From contig CM039508.1 in assembly GCA_022432975.1 (NCBI GenBank), forward strand, positions 27,332,788 to 27,396,787: a DNA stretch of 64,000 nt. The letters are read 5' to 3'. The notes under the pieces are model-generated. The model did not search any database and had not been told where the DNA came from. It worked only from the letters and a program-made list of their open reading frames with translations. Source of the DNA: Begonia masoniana (Eukaryota > Streptophyta > Magnoliopsida > Cucurbitales > Begoniaceae). Each line of letters opens with the position of its first letter. Position 1 is the stretch's first letter. Both the position numbers and the translations under genes were made by a program. Shown piece after piece: positions 33,103-45,482 of the stretch.

Positions 33103-33991
33103 TCCTCTCCGGGTGATTTGAGGATTTGACCTCAAATCCATTGGTTGACTTCTTCTCAAAGATGTCTCCTACAATTTCTCGTTTACTAGCTTGATCGACA
33201 CTCTCTAAAGTTTTGAGTTTGAAGACAATGAGGACATATTCTTCTGTTTGAAAAACTCTCACCAAACGATACTCTAAATGGCATCGGGGTTGGATGGTCT
33301 TACTAAAAATTTCTTTGGTAAAGATGGAAGGATTGAATTCGGGAACTACTTTGGAGGGCGATTGCTCAGTGATGGAGTGAAAGTTTCTAAAATAGTTGAA
33401 TTCAGCTTGTAGTAATATTGGATTTCCATGATACTCTCTTGACCAAAGAAGTGATCCATTTATCCGTAAGACCACAAATGCAAGCTCTCCACTCAATTGA
33501 ACCTTGGCTCTCATTCTATGATAAAATTTGTGGTAGTCACATGGTGGGGATAATCGTTGTGGTAATTCTCCCAATTGTAAGTTAGGGCATTTGTTGATCA
33601 CAAAGTGAGTAAAATTCCTATTTATTTGTATTGCTCTTAGAAGGAATGTAGGAAGGCAATAGGTAGGATCAAGGCCATAGGCTGACTTCTTCCTAATTAG
33701 ATGAGATTGTAAGGAAATTTTCTCAAGATTCAGGAAGGAAAAGGATGGAGCAACAATCATACTACCTATTCCATAAATACTTTCCTCACTTATCTCCCTC
33801 TTCTCTTGATGCCATAATGATGTGTCTTCCAATTGGTACGGCATCTCTTCGTCATATAAGGGATTGGTATGCCACTTGATAACAGAGGGCTCTTGTTCTT
33901 TTATCAACTCGCCTTTCGATAATAAAAGATTTTCGTTTATTTTTCCTTCTTTTCCGGTGGCCTCATCTCGAGCCACTTGTTCGGGTGTCAT
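33103..33991 (-). CDS. Unknown ORF at the position of pol in the Gypsy derivative
   Basis: An open frame of about 297 codons from ATG 33991 to the polypurine tract; it then reads on into the LTR to a stop at 32918, giving 357 codons. The first residues, MTPEQVARDE, resemble the linker that follows protease in plant Gypsy pol. After that no RT, RNase H or integrase motif is seen: there is no (F/Y)xDD, DDE or HHCC. It includes SLLWSREYHGNPILL, HLEYRLVRVFQTEEYV and 'NGFEVKSSNHPERM' close to the end. I do not recognise the family. It may be a lineage-specific protein of a non-autonomous element or a long chance frame; conservation in other copies would decide. Confidence 0.5.
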
Positions 33992-34171
33992 TGGTAGCAG
34001 ATTGATTTTCCTTCTGCCAAAATTAAAAGTATAGTGGTTTAGAAATCCGTCATATTGTACTCTCCGGTCGTAATGTCATGGTCGTCCTAATAGAATATGG
34101 CTGGCACTCATTGGGACAACGTCACAAAGAATCGAGTCCTTATATTTTCCTATGGTGAAGTCTACGGTTAC

Positions 34172-34480
34172 TTATTGAGTTATCACGTGGTCATTTCTAT
34201 CGTCCAACCACTTCAGCTTATAAGGTGTAGGGTGGTTAGTGGTCTCCAACCCTAATTTACTGACCATGTCTTGGGAGGCCGCATTGATGCAACTTCCTCC
34301 ATCAATTATTAACGAGCAAACCTTTTCTTTGACGGCACAACGACTTTGGAAGAGATTTTCACGTTGACAGTCCTTGTCCATATTCTTAGATATTAACGCT
34401 CGCCTTATAACAAGTAGTAGAGGTCCTTCTTGAGCTGAGCATTATTCGGCTTCTTGGTCACTCTCTTCTACTACTTCCTC
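34172..34480 (-). pseudogene. pol: Gypsy protease remnant
   Basis: The open part 34172-34381 reads SLIIDGGSCINAASQDMVSK, the aspartic protease active site in the DGGS form known in some plant chromoviruses, then LGLETTNHPTPYKL. The frame closes at 34172 although homology to the usual continuation is visible downstream to about 34000. An acidic Glu-rich linker typical before this protease can be seen around 34430-34500, with stops. Confidence 0.8.
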
Positions 34481-34554
34481 TTCGACCTTATTATATTGTC
34501 TTTTGTCTTCCTCACTCTCCCATTCACCCGTTGATGCCTTAATGACCATCACAC

Positions 34555-35766
34555 GGCGGTTAGTGCATTCATTAGCATAGTGTCCCTTGCCTAGACATTT
34601 AAAGCATTGGACATCACGTGCTCTTGGTCATTTTAGTTGGTTTTCTTGGGTTTTGTTTGTTGGTGGGGGATTGTGAGTGATGTTTGATCCTTTCGGAGGC
34701 CAATTACGATTGAAGGGCCTCTTGTCTTCATGCTTTGGGGTAGGCTTATCGCGGTCAAAATTTCTATGTGGGAACTTGTTAGGGAAATTGCTTTTACGTT
34801 TTCGCTTTAATTGTCTCTCCACCGTGAGGGCTAATTGGATGACCAAGTCCATAGCCTCCAATTGTTGCATTTTCACCGTATCACCTATTTCGCGGTTGAG
34901 TCCTCGAATAAACCTCGCGATTAGTTTTTCTTCAGGTTCCTCAATAGCACAACGCATATTGAGTGTTTCAAATTCCGTAAGGTATTCATCAACGGTGAGG
35001 TTATCTTGTCTAAGGATTTGGAGTTGGTGGAAAAGCTCGTGTCTATAATGTCGCGGGACAAACCTTTTGTGCATTATTTCTTTCATGGAATTCCATGTGG
35101 AAACGGGGTAACCTATGGATCTCATTCTTTGGGCTTTAAGGTTAGACCACCATAGTGCAGCGTGGCCCGTGAGTTCAAGGGAGGCGAGTTTAATTTTAAC
35201 TCGTTCGGAATATGGCATTCAAAAACTTGCTCAACCTTATCAACCCAATCTAAAAATATGTGTCTGTCACACGTTCCATTGAAAGGTGGAATGGTAATCT
35301 TGACATTGCGGAGGTCATCACTATTCCTTCGACGATTATGACGGTATTGCTCTTCCTCATCATCTTCTGCCCATTCTTCATCCTCCGAGTTATAATAACG
35401 GTGTCTCCTTCTTTGGGGTTCAGCCCATTCTTCTTCCTCTAAGGGTTGTTGAAAAGGGGTTCGACGTCTAGGACGTTCGGGTATAATCCTAGAGGAGGTC
35501 TCTCGAGAAGGATCTCGTTCATGGGATTCTCTTCGGGGATGGGTTGTCATATGTTCTTTAAATTGGGTCATTTCAAGAGAAACGTTTTTGATCTGTTGGG
35601 TGAAGTTAGTAACTAAGCCCGTTAAGGCGTTGAATTGCCTTTGCACGCCTCCTTGCATGCTCGATTCACCCTCGTGACGTGTATGTTCAGGAGAGGGAGC
35701 ATCCCTATTACTGTTGGACTCTTGTTGGTGTGGTGTGTCTCGTGTAAATCCATTTCTATTAGTCAT
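34555..35766 (-). pseudogene. gag: Gypsy gag pseudogene with zinc knuckle
   Basis: Two overlapping open segments (35766-35122 and 35218-34628) form one gag with a frameshift near 35200. The N-terminal part is hydrophilic and Arg/Glu-rich. The Retrotrans_gag core reads KLASLELTGHAALWWSNLK, FVPRHYRHELFHQLQILRQ and TVDEYLTEFETLNMR. A Lys/Arg-rich linker follows. A CCHC knuckle, CFKCLGKGHYANEC, lies near 34570-34615 beyond a stop. The start at 35766 is the first ATG of the long frame. The protein would assemble particles; here it needs one frame correction. Confidence 0.85.
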
Positions 35767-36925
35767 AACTAAGTGTTTTAATTTAAGTTGCTTGTCTAAG
35801 TTGTTTCATTATACCATTTTAAAACAAGTTAAGCAAGTCATGGGGTTTGAAAATATAACTACATACATAGGTAGTTATACATAAACTAAGCTACCATCAT
35901 TTTCATTTGAAAACAATCCTAGTGAAAAAGATGCCCCTCCAGCACACTATCACAAAAAAAATGATAAAACGTAGATCCGGTTACATCTTAGGAGCTAGGA
36001 AGAAGCTGAAAATTGCCTGCGATTCAAAGATCTAACCATGTTACCCAAGTACCAACGAGTAACTTAGCGACATTATAACACGTTAATCAAAAGGTGGCTA
36101 GCGAACTAGTCAATGAAAACATCATCCACGTAAAGTCCACTGGTGATCGGCAAGCAAACTCTAGCGGGGCACCACCCAGCTTATCACATAAAAACACCCT
36201 GGCTAAATTTAGGGATTCGAAACCCAAAGAGCGCGTCGTCATTACTCGATTACCCATTTTGCAACGTAAAAAGAAGCAACCTTCACTCATCATAAGATGC
36301 ATACAATCAACTCAGGTTGCTTTGGTAGCTCATCCAGACACAACCTTAACAACCAAAGTCCCATATAAAAGCCTCAATAAGCCCCAACACAAGCATCTGA
36401 TCTATTTCTAGTTGTTTTTGTTGCTCGGCCATTGCAACTCAAAACAAATAAAGTCTGATATCCGAAAGGCTCGTCTAGCCAAAATAAAAAACAACCCAGC
36501 AAGTGTATAGTCATAATAAAAATAAAATAAAATACTATTCACTTGAAATCTAAACGCGTAAAATATACGTACATATAGGTAAACCCCGACGTGCTAGCAA
36601 TCAGACCCCATCTTGGTTTTCATAGGTGTCAATTCACAAAAATAAGTTTTGAAAACTATGCAATGCCATGTAAAACGCTATAGTATAGAAACAGCTATTT
36701 GAATGGCGACCACAACCTTACGACTAGTTGACACGTGCTAACTAGAACTGGAAATATCGCTGAAACCTATAATGCTTGGCATCAAAAATCCCAAATCAGC
36801 ATAAGAGGTAATGACGTTAAAGGAGTCATAAACAAGCACTAGGAACTCACATGAAAATATCCACTTTTAGACTCAAAGCTCACTTTAGCACAAAAAAATC
36901 AATGTGGGATGCAAAATGCACTGTA

Positions 36926-37260
36926 GCGGTCCACACCTTCCAAGCAAAGGTCGACCCTTGCTCCATATAAGACACCGCAGGGGTCGACACCTTGAGCAAA
37001 TAGTCAACCCTTCAAGAATGCTGGAAACAGTAGGGGTCGACACCTTAAACAAAGGGTCAACACTTTGTGGTCTTAGGTCGGTACGGGTCGACGCCTTGAG
37101 AGAATGATTGACCATTGAACCTCTTGAGTTTGGTAAGTGTCGACCAACCGATTGACACCTGCACCCTTCAGTCATTCAGGGTCAACATTTTTCGAGTTGT
37201 TGACTCTTGCTTGGCTCTGCAATCACCATCGCTCTACACTTGCTCAACAAGTATCGACCG
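36926..37260. repeat. GTCGAC-rich degenerate array in LTR X
   Basis: About eight imperfect copies of 'gggtcgacaccttgagcaaa' or 'gggtcaac' spaced roughly 25-55 bp apart. GTCGAC is itself a palindrome. Similar GTGTCGACC repeats appear in the LTR sequences at 39284-39600 and 63610-64000, though the flanks do not align. Confidence 0.75.
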
Positions 37261-38189
37261 CTGCATCGATTCCCAGCCATAGGAAGAGCGAAAACCGACC
37301 TACCTCGTCCATTTTTGCCTCCAATTGTCACCATAGCTTGCATAAACTCTCAATCTACCAAAATAACACAAAAATAAACCATGTTTCCAACCTCAAAATA
37401 CCAATCCTAAATAACTGAAACCCTAACGATAAAACTAACAAAAATGGAGCTAGAAACGACTTATCCCTTCACAAAACATGAAGACAGGAGTGACACCAAC
37501 ATGATCCTTACGTCGAAAACCCTCTGTTCCACGCTCAAGATCTCTCTCTCTCTCTTCTCCCTCTCTCAACCACGAACACCCTAAGGAAGGAAGGTTTCCT
37601 TTCTTTCTTTAAAAAATAAAATTTTTAATAAAATTTAAAATAAAATAATATATTTAATATATATATATATATATATTATTATATTTTCACGCCATCGGAA
37701 AATTTTCAAATCTAATTGAGGAAATTTGCAAACTCTAGAAAAAAATTCACCAGTGAAACCTTTATTTACTTACTTAACAAAATTCCAGTGACCAACTACA
37801 CGAAAATTTTTTGAAATTCACTGAAAGACCAAACATTTCAAGAAATCTCTTTGCAACAAACTTGAAGACAAAATACTAATATACCCAATGCAAGATTTTG
37901 AAACTTCACTACACAGGACACCAAATTGGGAAATTTAACAAAAAAATTACACGTGGCTAAATGCCAACAAAGCAAGGCAATTCGAGTCAACACGAAATAA
38001 GTTGATCTCAAATAATGACAAAAATTTACTCGAGGAAAATAATGGAATAGAAAAATATTGGATATTACAGTTTCTCTATCTCACATGATGACTTAACTAT
38101 AAGAAAAAAAGATGTATTTAAACATGCTACAATCATCTTTTGTGCTTTGCATATAGCTACACTACGGAAATCCTTTTTACCTCCATCTA

Positions 38190-38912
38190 CAAATGAAAAA
38201 CGAGTCGGCTGAGCAGACCCGAGTCTAAAAAATTCTAGCTCACCAAGTTTAACGAGTTAACCAAGTTGAGCTTAAGAGCATAGCGAGCCCAATGAGCTAA
38301 GCCTAACGAGCCTGACCAAAAAAATTTAAACATGAGCTGGCTCATAAGCCATTGTTAAACAAGTCGAGTCAGTTTAACGAGTCTGACGAGCCTTAAAAAA
38401 CTGAGCTAACGAACTAAATATACATAAATATTTTTAATTTATATAAATATAATGTATATTTTTTTAAAAAAAATTGTTATTAAAAGTATAATGATTATTT
38501 ATCATTATAATGTTAAAAATCTAATAGTTTACCATTTAGTTGATAAATTTTTTTTATTAATATATCAAATAACAAGTATTTAGGAAATAAATTATGTGAG
38601 ATGATCTAATAAAAAGTATTACACGGATATCATTATAAATATTGACAGTTGCATCATTACAAATTATACACATACTAACTAAGTTGATACTTATGTAATT
38701 GTAAATCATTTGCACTTAGGGGTGACAAACGAGCCGACCAAGTCGACGTTGAAAATGTCTAGCTCACTGATCCTAATGAGTAAATGAGCCAAGTCTAGCG
38801 AGGCTAGCGATGCAACCTAACTAGTCCGCCTAGAAAAATTCAATGCGAGTCAAAGTTAAACGAGTCAAGCCGAGCAGAGCCAAGCTTGCTATAGTGCTGA
38901 GCTGTCACCCTG
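38190..38912. repeat. Possible hAT-like MITE stretch
   Basis: Two blocks rich in 'gagcc/gagtc/aacgag' (38190-38400 and 38717-38912) flank a very AT-rich middle. The second block starts aggggtgaca at 38718 and ends tgtcaccct at 38911, short inverted ends like those of plant hAT-type miniature elements. No 8-bp TSD is convincing, so the limits are uncertain. Confidence 0.35.
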
Positions 38913-39283
38913 CTTGTTTGACATCTTTACTTCTGTAAAAGGAATAGAAAGTATAAGATCATAGGTGATCCAATGACCACCCTTTCTCTTATTTTGCAAT
39001 GATTTTAAAATTATATATATATATATGACAAAAGGGAGAGAGGGAGAGGAAGTTTGCTCATGGAATAGGATTTCACCGTTCATTCGAGCTTCTACATTCT
39101 GATCTACAAGTTCTACCGAAATATTCAAGGGTACGTTAGAATCTAACCACCAATTTTATTAGTTTTTATCTAGTTTTTTGTTTAGTTTTTTGTTAGTTCC
39201 ATCAAAATTCATTTTCGAGGTCGGGAACTCAAAACCGTTGGTTATTTGTGTGTGGTATTGGTTTATCTTTGACATGTGCATGA
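38913..39283. other. Short intergenic stretch
   Basis: No gene recognised. A (TA)n tract and a purine-rich 'gggagagagggagagg' lie near 39014-39050. Confidence 0.5.
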
Positions 39284-39813
39284 ACAAATCAAAATTTCTA
39301 GAGAGTTCAAAAGTGTCTATAGGGTGAAGGAAGAATCGTCTAATGAACAAATGCAGAATTTTCAGAGAGCTCTAAAGTGTCGACCGGGTAAACGAAATGT
39401 CAACCTAATGAACAAATGCAGAATTTTCAAAGAACTCAGATGTGTCGATCTGGCTTTTAGAGTCTCAACACTGTCTCACATGACAAAATTCAGAATGATA
39501 AAAATGTTGATCACAAAGATAAAGTGTCGATCGAGCAGTCATTCAAAATGGCGACCCAGTTGTTGTACGACTTTAAAATAACATTCAACGCCACCAAAGT
39601 ATCAACTGGGCTATCTGCTTTTTAGAAAACCTCTATAAATAGAAGAGTGAAGTTTCATGCAAAAACAACCAACTTGAGAATAGTATCGAAGTGCTGCAAT
39701 ATTTCTTCTGTGATCCCAAGTCTTCGGCATATCTTTCACCTCTTCTAATCCCTCTCTTGATATTAATATTTTAGAGTGTGTATACTTATATTTCAGCTTA
39801 TAATCAAGTGAAG
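39284..39813 (+). repeat. LTR fragment related to the SIRE-like LTR at 63340
   Basis: 39284-39610 aligns with 63640-63975: 'ctagagag.tcaaaagtgtct', 'gtgtcaacctaatgaacaaatg', 'tctcaca.tgacaaaattcagaatgataaaa' type blocks in the same order. A TATA box, CTATAAATAG, at 39633-39642 suits an LTR promoter. The fragment is cut at 39813 by the LARD. Confidence 0.8.
39633..39642 (+). promoter_or_regulatory. TATA box of the SIRE-like LTR fragment
   Basis: CTATAAATAG just after the GTGTCGA repeat region, as in a U3 promoter. Confidence 0.5.
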
Positions 39814-40994
39814 TGACATGCCTACGATCCCGAACCGTCAAACACGAACCAAGGTATGGATTCTAACTATTTTATATACTAATTGGTTTGTGAGTTTTGT
39901 AGGTTGAAAACTATTCTCAAAGCTTGGAATGATTAAAGGAAGAGGGAATTTGTCTTCCCTTTATCAAATTTTGTAAACGAGCTCTTTATTTGTTTTTAAG
40001 TTTAGGACACTACGGATTTTTCTTAAACCTTATTTATTGACCACTTGTAGCCAATTTTATTGTTTAGGTTATTTGGTTAAATTGTTTAGGGTTAGGAAAT
40101 TTTAAGTGAACAAGGAGACACACAAAGCCTACAAAGAAGCTTGACCAAAGAACTTGCCATGCCTGGAGTCAGCTGCTGACGTGGAGCTATTGACGTGGCC
40201 GAGCCGAGCACAACGGCTACATTTTTGAAGCAGCGTCTCCAATGGCTCTTGCTTTCTCCTGAAGCCTTCCCTGGATATTTAAGCTTTTCCTTAGGTTATT
40301 GTAGTTAGTTTTTTTATCAATATTTGGAATTTACAGAAGAGTTTCTTCTTGTTCGGAGCATCCTCCGTGTGGGTTTTCTTCCACGGTATTCATCGGCGCG
40401 AGACACCATGGATGACCACCAAATTGTGCCTCAAGCCTCACGGTTGCTTGGAGGTACTCTTACTCTTGCCTTATCTCCCTTTGCCAAGAGCTGGAGTCGA
40501 AAAGAAGGAAGGAGGAAACCAGTGCCCTTAAGCTGTGATTTCTCCTCGGCAACGAGGGACTTCTCCCAAAGGCGCAGAGCTGCGCATCGCACTGCCTTTG
40601 GACCAGCCACGGGTCTTCACTTCCATTTCCCTCGGGCTCTTCTGAGGACGAAGCAATACGTGTAGGGCAGCCTAGTTGCTGGAAGCATTTCTCCCATCAC
40701 GGTGGAGTTCTTCGCCGAAGGTACAAGGAACACCTTTCGGCCGGCTTGGTCCCTTTCGCCCTCCATCTCCTCCACAACACTTCCTTCAATCCAAACGACC
40801 ATCTCTGAGGCGTCACCCAACTCACCCACCTCTCCATTTCGACGGGTATCAATTTTCTCATCTCCTACGCAATTTTTGGTTTTTCCTCTGTTTTTAGCGA
40901 CTGTTTGGAGTGTTCTTTGGTTTCTCCAAAGAACACAAAAGCTTGCTGTTTAATATAGTCTTCCGCATGCGTCTTAGGTCCCAGAAGTCCATCA
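39814..40994 (+). repeat. 5' LTR of the LARD
   Basis: Starts TGACATGCCTACG, ends TCCATCA, two bases before the primer site. The first 150 bp recur at 45483-45634. A GC-rich part with several chance ORFs lies at 40330-40900. A TATA-like 'tatttaag' lies near 40275. Confidence 0.85.
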
Positions 40995-40996
40995 AG

Positions 40997-41008
40997 TGGT
41001 ATCAGAGC
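40997..41008 (+). other. Primer binding site, tRNA-iMet type
   Basis: TGGTATCAGAGC, two bases after the 5' LTR end at 40994. Confidence 0.9.
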
Positions 41009-44000
41009 AAGAGTTTATCTCTGGCTCGTTGTTTTGAGTTTTTTTAGTTTGTTGTTTGTGTTTCTTTGTAGTTTTTATCCTCTGTTTTCGTTTTGTTTCT
41101 GTCTAGTATGTTTTGTCGTTCAATTCTGTTAATAACCAGCATAACCCATTTGCTTGAGCTTTCATTTCTATTTAGTTGACAGCAGATCTCAATATCTCAA
41201 TTGAAAGGTTAGTTTTCATGTTTCTGTTGCATGTAAACAGCATGTCTACATTTGCATGGATATTCTAGTATATTAAAATTGTGGTTCTGTTTGGGTGAGG
41301 TTTGCATAGACTTAATGGCATCTTGTGTTATGTTGAAATTTGTTTCTATTTTATTTACTCACCGAAATGATCCACGTATACATGAGCATTAAGCTTACTC
41401 ATTCAGCATATTACGTTGAGAAAATCGCCTATTGAGTTCTGAGGTAATTGGAGAGTTTTGTGTTCTGTTTAATTACTACTCAACTGTTATTGAAGTAAAT
41501 CTCTTTTTGTGGTAATTGGCAGAAACGTGAGAATCTCACATATTATAGTTGCACAATTTTTTTTTTTTTTTGTTGTTATCTACTCCGTGTATTTTCCAGA
41601 GAATTCTTCTGTGTTTTGAATATTGTGGCATGCGGTTCTGATTAATGTTGATTGTTAAGTTTGCATGAAATTATTGGTTCTGTTTCTACGCATAACTTAA
41701 GGTAATTCCCATGCAAAACTAACACATATTTTGCTTGTGAACTAAGGTGTTGCATCTCTGTTTGGGTTTCTAGTTGTGCATCATTAAGGTCACTGTCTTG
41801 CCTTGTTCTTTCCTGAAATTATGTCAACCTCCAAGGATGAACTGCATCATTATTGAACACCATTGATAAACGATATTTGTTGTGATGTGTAGTTTCTGGA
41901 ATTGATCTAGTATAATTGAAAATTCAGAATATCTATCTTGCCTTCCATTGTGTTTTCTGAATCATTATCCAAGCTGTTTTCCTCAAATTATTTTTGTGTT
42001 TTCTCTACTACTTCCTGGTTATGTTGCCCTATCTTTTAGTGATATTTGTTTGGGTTGTTTAGCTGAATTCGCTGCAAACCTAATTTTCTCCTTGGCCAAA
42101 CAAATTTCTGTTTCACAAAGTAATGAATGTTTATGTGTTGCTGTTCTACTCATGTTAATGTTTCTATCTTGCTGCTATAAAACCAATTTGTTTTCCTGTT
42201 GTTATTTGGATTAATGTTAATCGCATTTCAGCATAGCATCTTAACTTTAAAGATAAAGCAACCAACATCATATCGTTCGTTTACTTTTATTGTTTTTGTT
42301 GCTGAGTTGTCATCTAATCTGGTTGTCTGGTATAAGCCGAGTAAAAAAAAAAAAAAAGAATTCTGTTGACCATGCTCGAAATTTCCTATGAACTCTTGTT
42401 TGATTGTATCAAGTTAAGTGTCTTTTGTTTTGTTTAGGGCTATGTTAACTTTAGGTCCAACCTTTTTAACAAAAGCATGTCATATATACTATCTTGTTAG
42501 TCACTTAGGATTCACTTGTACCGTCGAGTGATCTGTTTTTGTGGCCAAGAGCTTTCCTCTGTGGGCCGTTGGTAATGTCTAAGGTTTACGACTGGCCCGA
42601 GGGGCACGACAGATTCGCCGGATGAGGCAGTCGCCTTTAAGAGATTGTGACCGAACGCCGTAAGAGGCAATCAACTTAAAGGGTGTTGGATAATGTGTCA
42701 TTTCCACAAAAGTTCTAGAGGGTTGCCTAGACCCAATAGCATGTCATTGATATTAATTACAAGTTTATTTTGTTTGATTAACTTGTTTGATTTGTTGTGC
42801 TATTTGATTAAATGCTTAGGACTTATCTTAAATTGAGTCTTGTGTGTTATGTTTTGTGTTTGTGTTTAGTATTATTTTTGTTGTGTTGATTGTTTTCATC
42901 ATAGCCTAATGTTGTTTCATTAATGGTATAACATGATTAATCAATCAAATGCATGTCTACTTTCTGTAAGAACCTAGAATGTTAGAATTGGTAACATGAA
43001 ATTCTGTTGATGTCCAAGATAATTCTTGATGAATGCATTATGTTTGGTTGTCTGTGTTTTAGATCGTGTTTTCTGTTAGAATGTTGTTTGTTCTGCTTTG
43101 GTTTAGTATTTTGTTTTTCTCTGTTGTAGTTTCTATTTTAGTTCCAACATTTGAAGCATGTGAGCCTGTTTTGATTTCACTGAATTGGATGTTAATCATT
43201 GCCTAATTCATATTCTGTGTTTTCTCTATATAAATTTGTTCACTGTTTTACAACCTGTCTTTTGTCATGTCTTTCTGTGATATCCAAAGGCTTCATCATG
43301 TTAATCTGCTTAGCTAATTTAAATGTCTGATTATGAAGATTAGCAGCATGTTTAGCTTAGCCTAGGATTTGTGTCTGTTTTGTTCTCTATTTTTGTCCGT
43401 TGTGGTAACTCGATAATTCTGCATGAATGAATTTGATGTATTACTGGATTCCGTTTGCTTAAAATATTATGTGCACAAGTTTCTACTGTTTATTCTTGTT
43501 TTGCTTAAGCGATAAAATTTTCATGCCTAATTGTTATTGGAATTATGTTTAGGTTGTTTAAAAGCATGAATTATATCAATTGAACATGATTCTGTTTGCT
43601 GCTGACAATCAATATTTTTGCTGTTGTGATGTTCTGATCATTGGGGATCTATTTCTTTATTGTTGCTGTGTTTTCGCACTTTATTGATCAATTGTCACCA
43701 CAGCCATTATATGAATTTGTTTGAATGTATGCATTAAAGTTTAACATCTTGAATCTTGTCTTAGCTTGCTGTTTTTATTGGATAAAGATGTTACAAATTT
43801 GTTATGTCGAAAACTGAGAAAAGAGCATGTTTGAATCAATTTTTATCATGTCTTGTTGCTGATTTCTTTCACCATTTTAGTGCCAATGTTCTTTGAAAAT
43901 TTTAGGAACTAAAATGTGCTATTCTCTTGCATCAATTCGTGGCTAATTTTTTTTGTTCGTTAACTTTATTAACAATGCATGAAGAAAGCAAAATCTGTTT

Positions 44001-45482
44001 AGTTGTTTCCTCAACGAATGTTTCTGCTTTTGATGCTTGTTCAATTCTATTTTGTGATTTTTCTTTTTCTGATTTGTGGCAATCACGAAAGGTCAATTTC
44101 ATCTTTAATGGATAGTATTTGGTAGCATTTTGGTGATCTTAATGTGCTGAATCATGATAGTTTACTGCTTGAAGAATCTACTGAATCTTGGCTACTGAAT
44201 TTTGCTGTTTTGAAGTATAAATTCAGCTTTGTTTTCAGCATGGAGTTAGGAAAATTCTGTTTAATCCATCCTTGTGAATCTGTTTTGACTTCCAAATTTA
44301 TTGCATCTTTCATTTAGTTATTTGTTGTTTTTAGGATATTATTTGGTGCTTGATTTATATGCAAGATGATGAGCATGAAACAAATAAGCATGTTATTAAA
44401 TTGAAAGTCTAGAAATCTGTTTTAACATTGCTTATGAATCTGTGTTTTAATCCTAATTTGAATTGCATCTTCTGTTTTTGTTTGACTTCAAGTGTTATGT
44501 CATGTGCTGTTTGGTTATGCTAATTTTGGAATTTGAAATGGTTAGAATGCATAGCTAACCCTTGGATTAAATGGATAACGATGTGCATGGTCGAACCACT
44601 TGTTTTGTTTGTTTCTAGTTGTTTGTTTTGTATTTTTGTTTGTGGAAGTTTGTTAAGGAACTCTTGGCTTCCTAACCTTTGAAGAGCATCCAAAATTGAA
44701 GAGCCAAGGTAATTGATAGACATTTGGCGACAAGGTACGAACCTAAGAAACCTTAACTTCTTGAATATCTAATATTGAATGATTAAGAGGTTGCCTTTTG
44801 AATTTAATTGTTGTGACAGAAATTTTCAAACTCTAGCTACATTTATGGACTTGTTGATTCATGTTATGTATCAATGCATGATTGTGAAAAAAAAAAGACT
44901 AGAGGAAAGTTTTTGTTGCTTAGATTATTAATGCCATTTGCTAGGAATTGTTAATGCTTACTTGTTGATTGAAAGTTGACATTTATTTTTGCAATTTGGA
45001 TTAAGGGTGTGATCATGCTAGGCTTGAAAATTGTTGGATAAACTTTTATTTGAAGTTTGTATTTACATTACCTAGTTAAATATGGAATATTATCCTTAGA
45101 TTATGCTCATTGGGTCAAATTAATGATTTATTCCTTGAGTTTATTGGGAATGATTTTAGCATGGAAAATGAATTTGTTCAACTATACTTTGCATAAAATT
45201 TGTGCCAATATCATGTATGAGTACCTAATCAAATTCAGAGTTTATTGAAGCATTGTGGTTGACTAATAGAATTTCAACTTTATTCCATATGCTTAATTAT
45301 TTTTGTTTCATTGCCATTTAATCTTTTTCTAGATTAAGCTAAGGACCATGGGTCTAAGTTTTGTGTTGGATGCCAAGATTGATTGGATCCACTTGAGCGT
45401 ATGAACGCTAGGGTGTTATGAGTTTGTAAAGGGGCAAAAAAAATTAAGATTTGAGGACAAATCTTCAATCACCCGGAGAGGA
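41009..45482 (+). other. Non-coding interior of the LARD
   Basis: About 4.5 kb, T-rich, no domain. ORFs are below 90 codons and hydrophobic or low-complexity. A compositionally distinct GC-richer patch (about 42510-42680, with 'ggcccgaggggcacgacag') stands out. The end, 'gaggacaaatcttcaatcacccggagagga', is the polypurine tract region shared with the Gypsy derivative at 33103. Confidence 0.75.

Larger units (their letters stand above)
31669..35815 (-). mobile_element. Gypsy derivative with gag and protease but no reverse transcriptase
   Basis: In element sense (minus strand) the order is gag (35766-34560), protease (34381-34172), a non-RT ORF (33991-33103), polypurine tract, and a 3' LTR (33102-31669, TGACATG to GTGTCA). 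The 5' LTR and primer site are missing; the sequence passes directly into family X near 35815. The gap between protease and LTR is about 1.1 kb, too short for RT, RNase H and integrase. It belongs with the non-coding element at 39814, which has the same polypurine tract and LTR start. Confidence 0.82.
31324..38069 (-). mobile_element. LTR X copy 2, solo, minus strand, split by a Gypsy derivative
   Basis: Plus strand starts TGTCATGACC at 31324 and ends GGATATTACA at 38069. Flanks GTTTA and GTTTC form a 4-of-5 TSD. Family X homology with 1-1083 is broken between about 31665 and 35815 by an unrelated Gypsy derivative. About 270 bp of X present in copy 1 is missing at the junction, which points to a deletion. 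No coding domain of its own. It includes a GTCGAC-rich array near 36926-37260 and a (TA)n tract near 37650-37676. Confidence 0.75.

Noticed and set aside
38717..38912. A defined hAT MITE with an 8-bp TSD
   Set aside because: Short inverted ends are visible but no 8-bp duplication matches, so it is kept only as a low-confidence feature.
39854..39902. Mini-intron in the LARD LTR (GTATGG to TTGTAG)
   Set aside because: Only 49 nt, below the usual plant intron minimum, and not supported by a second family.
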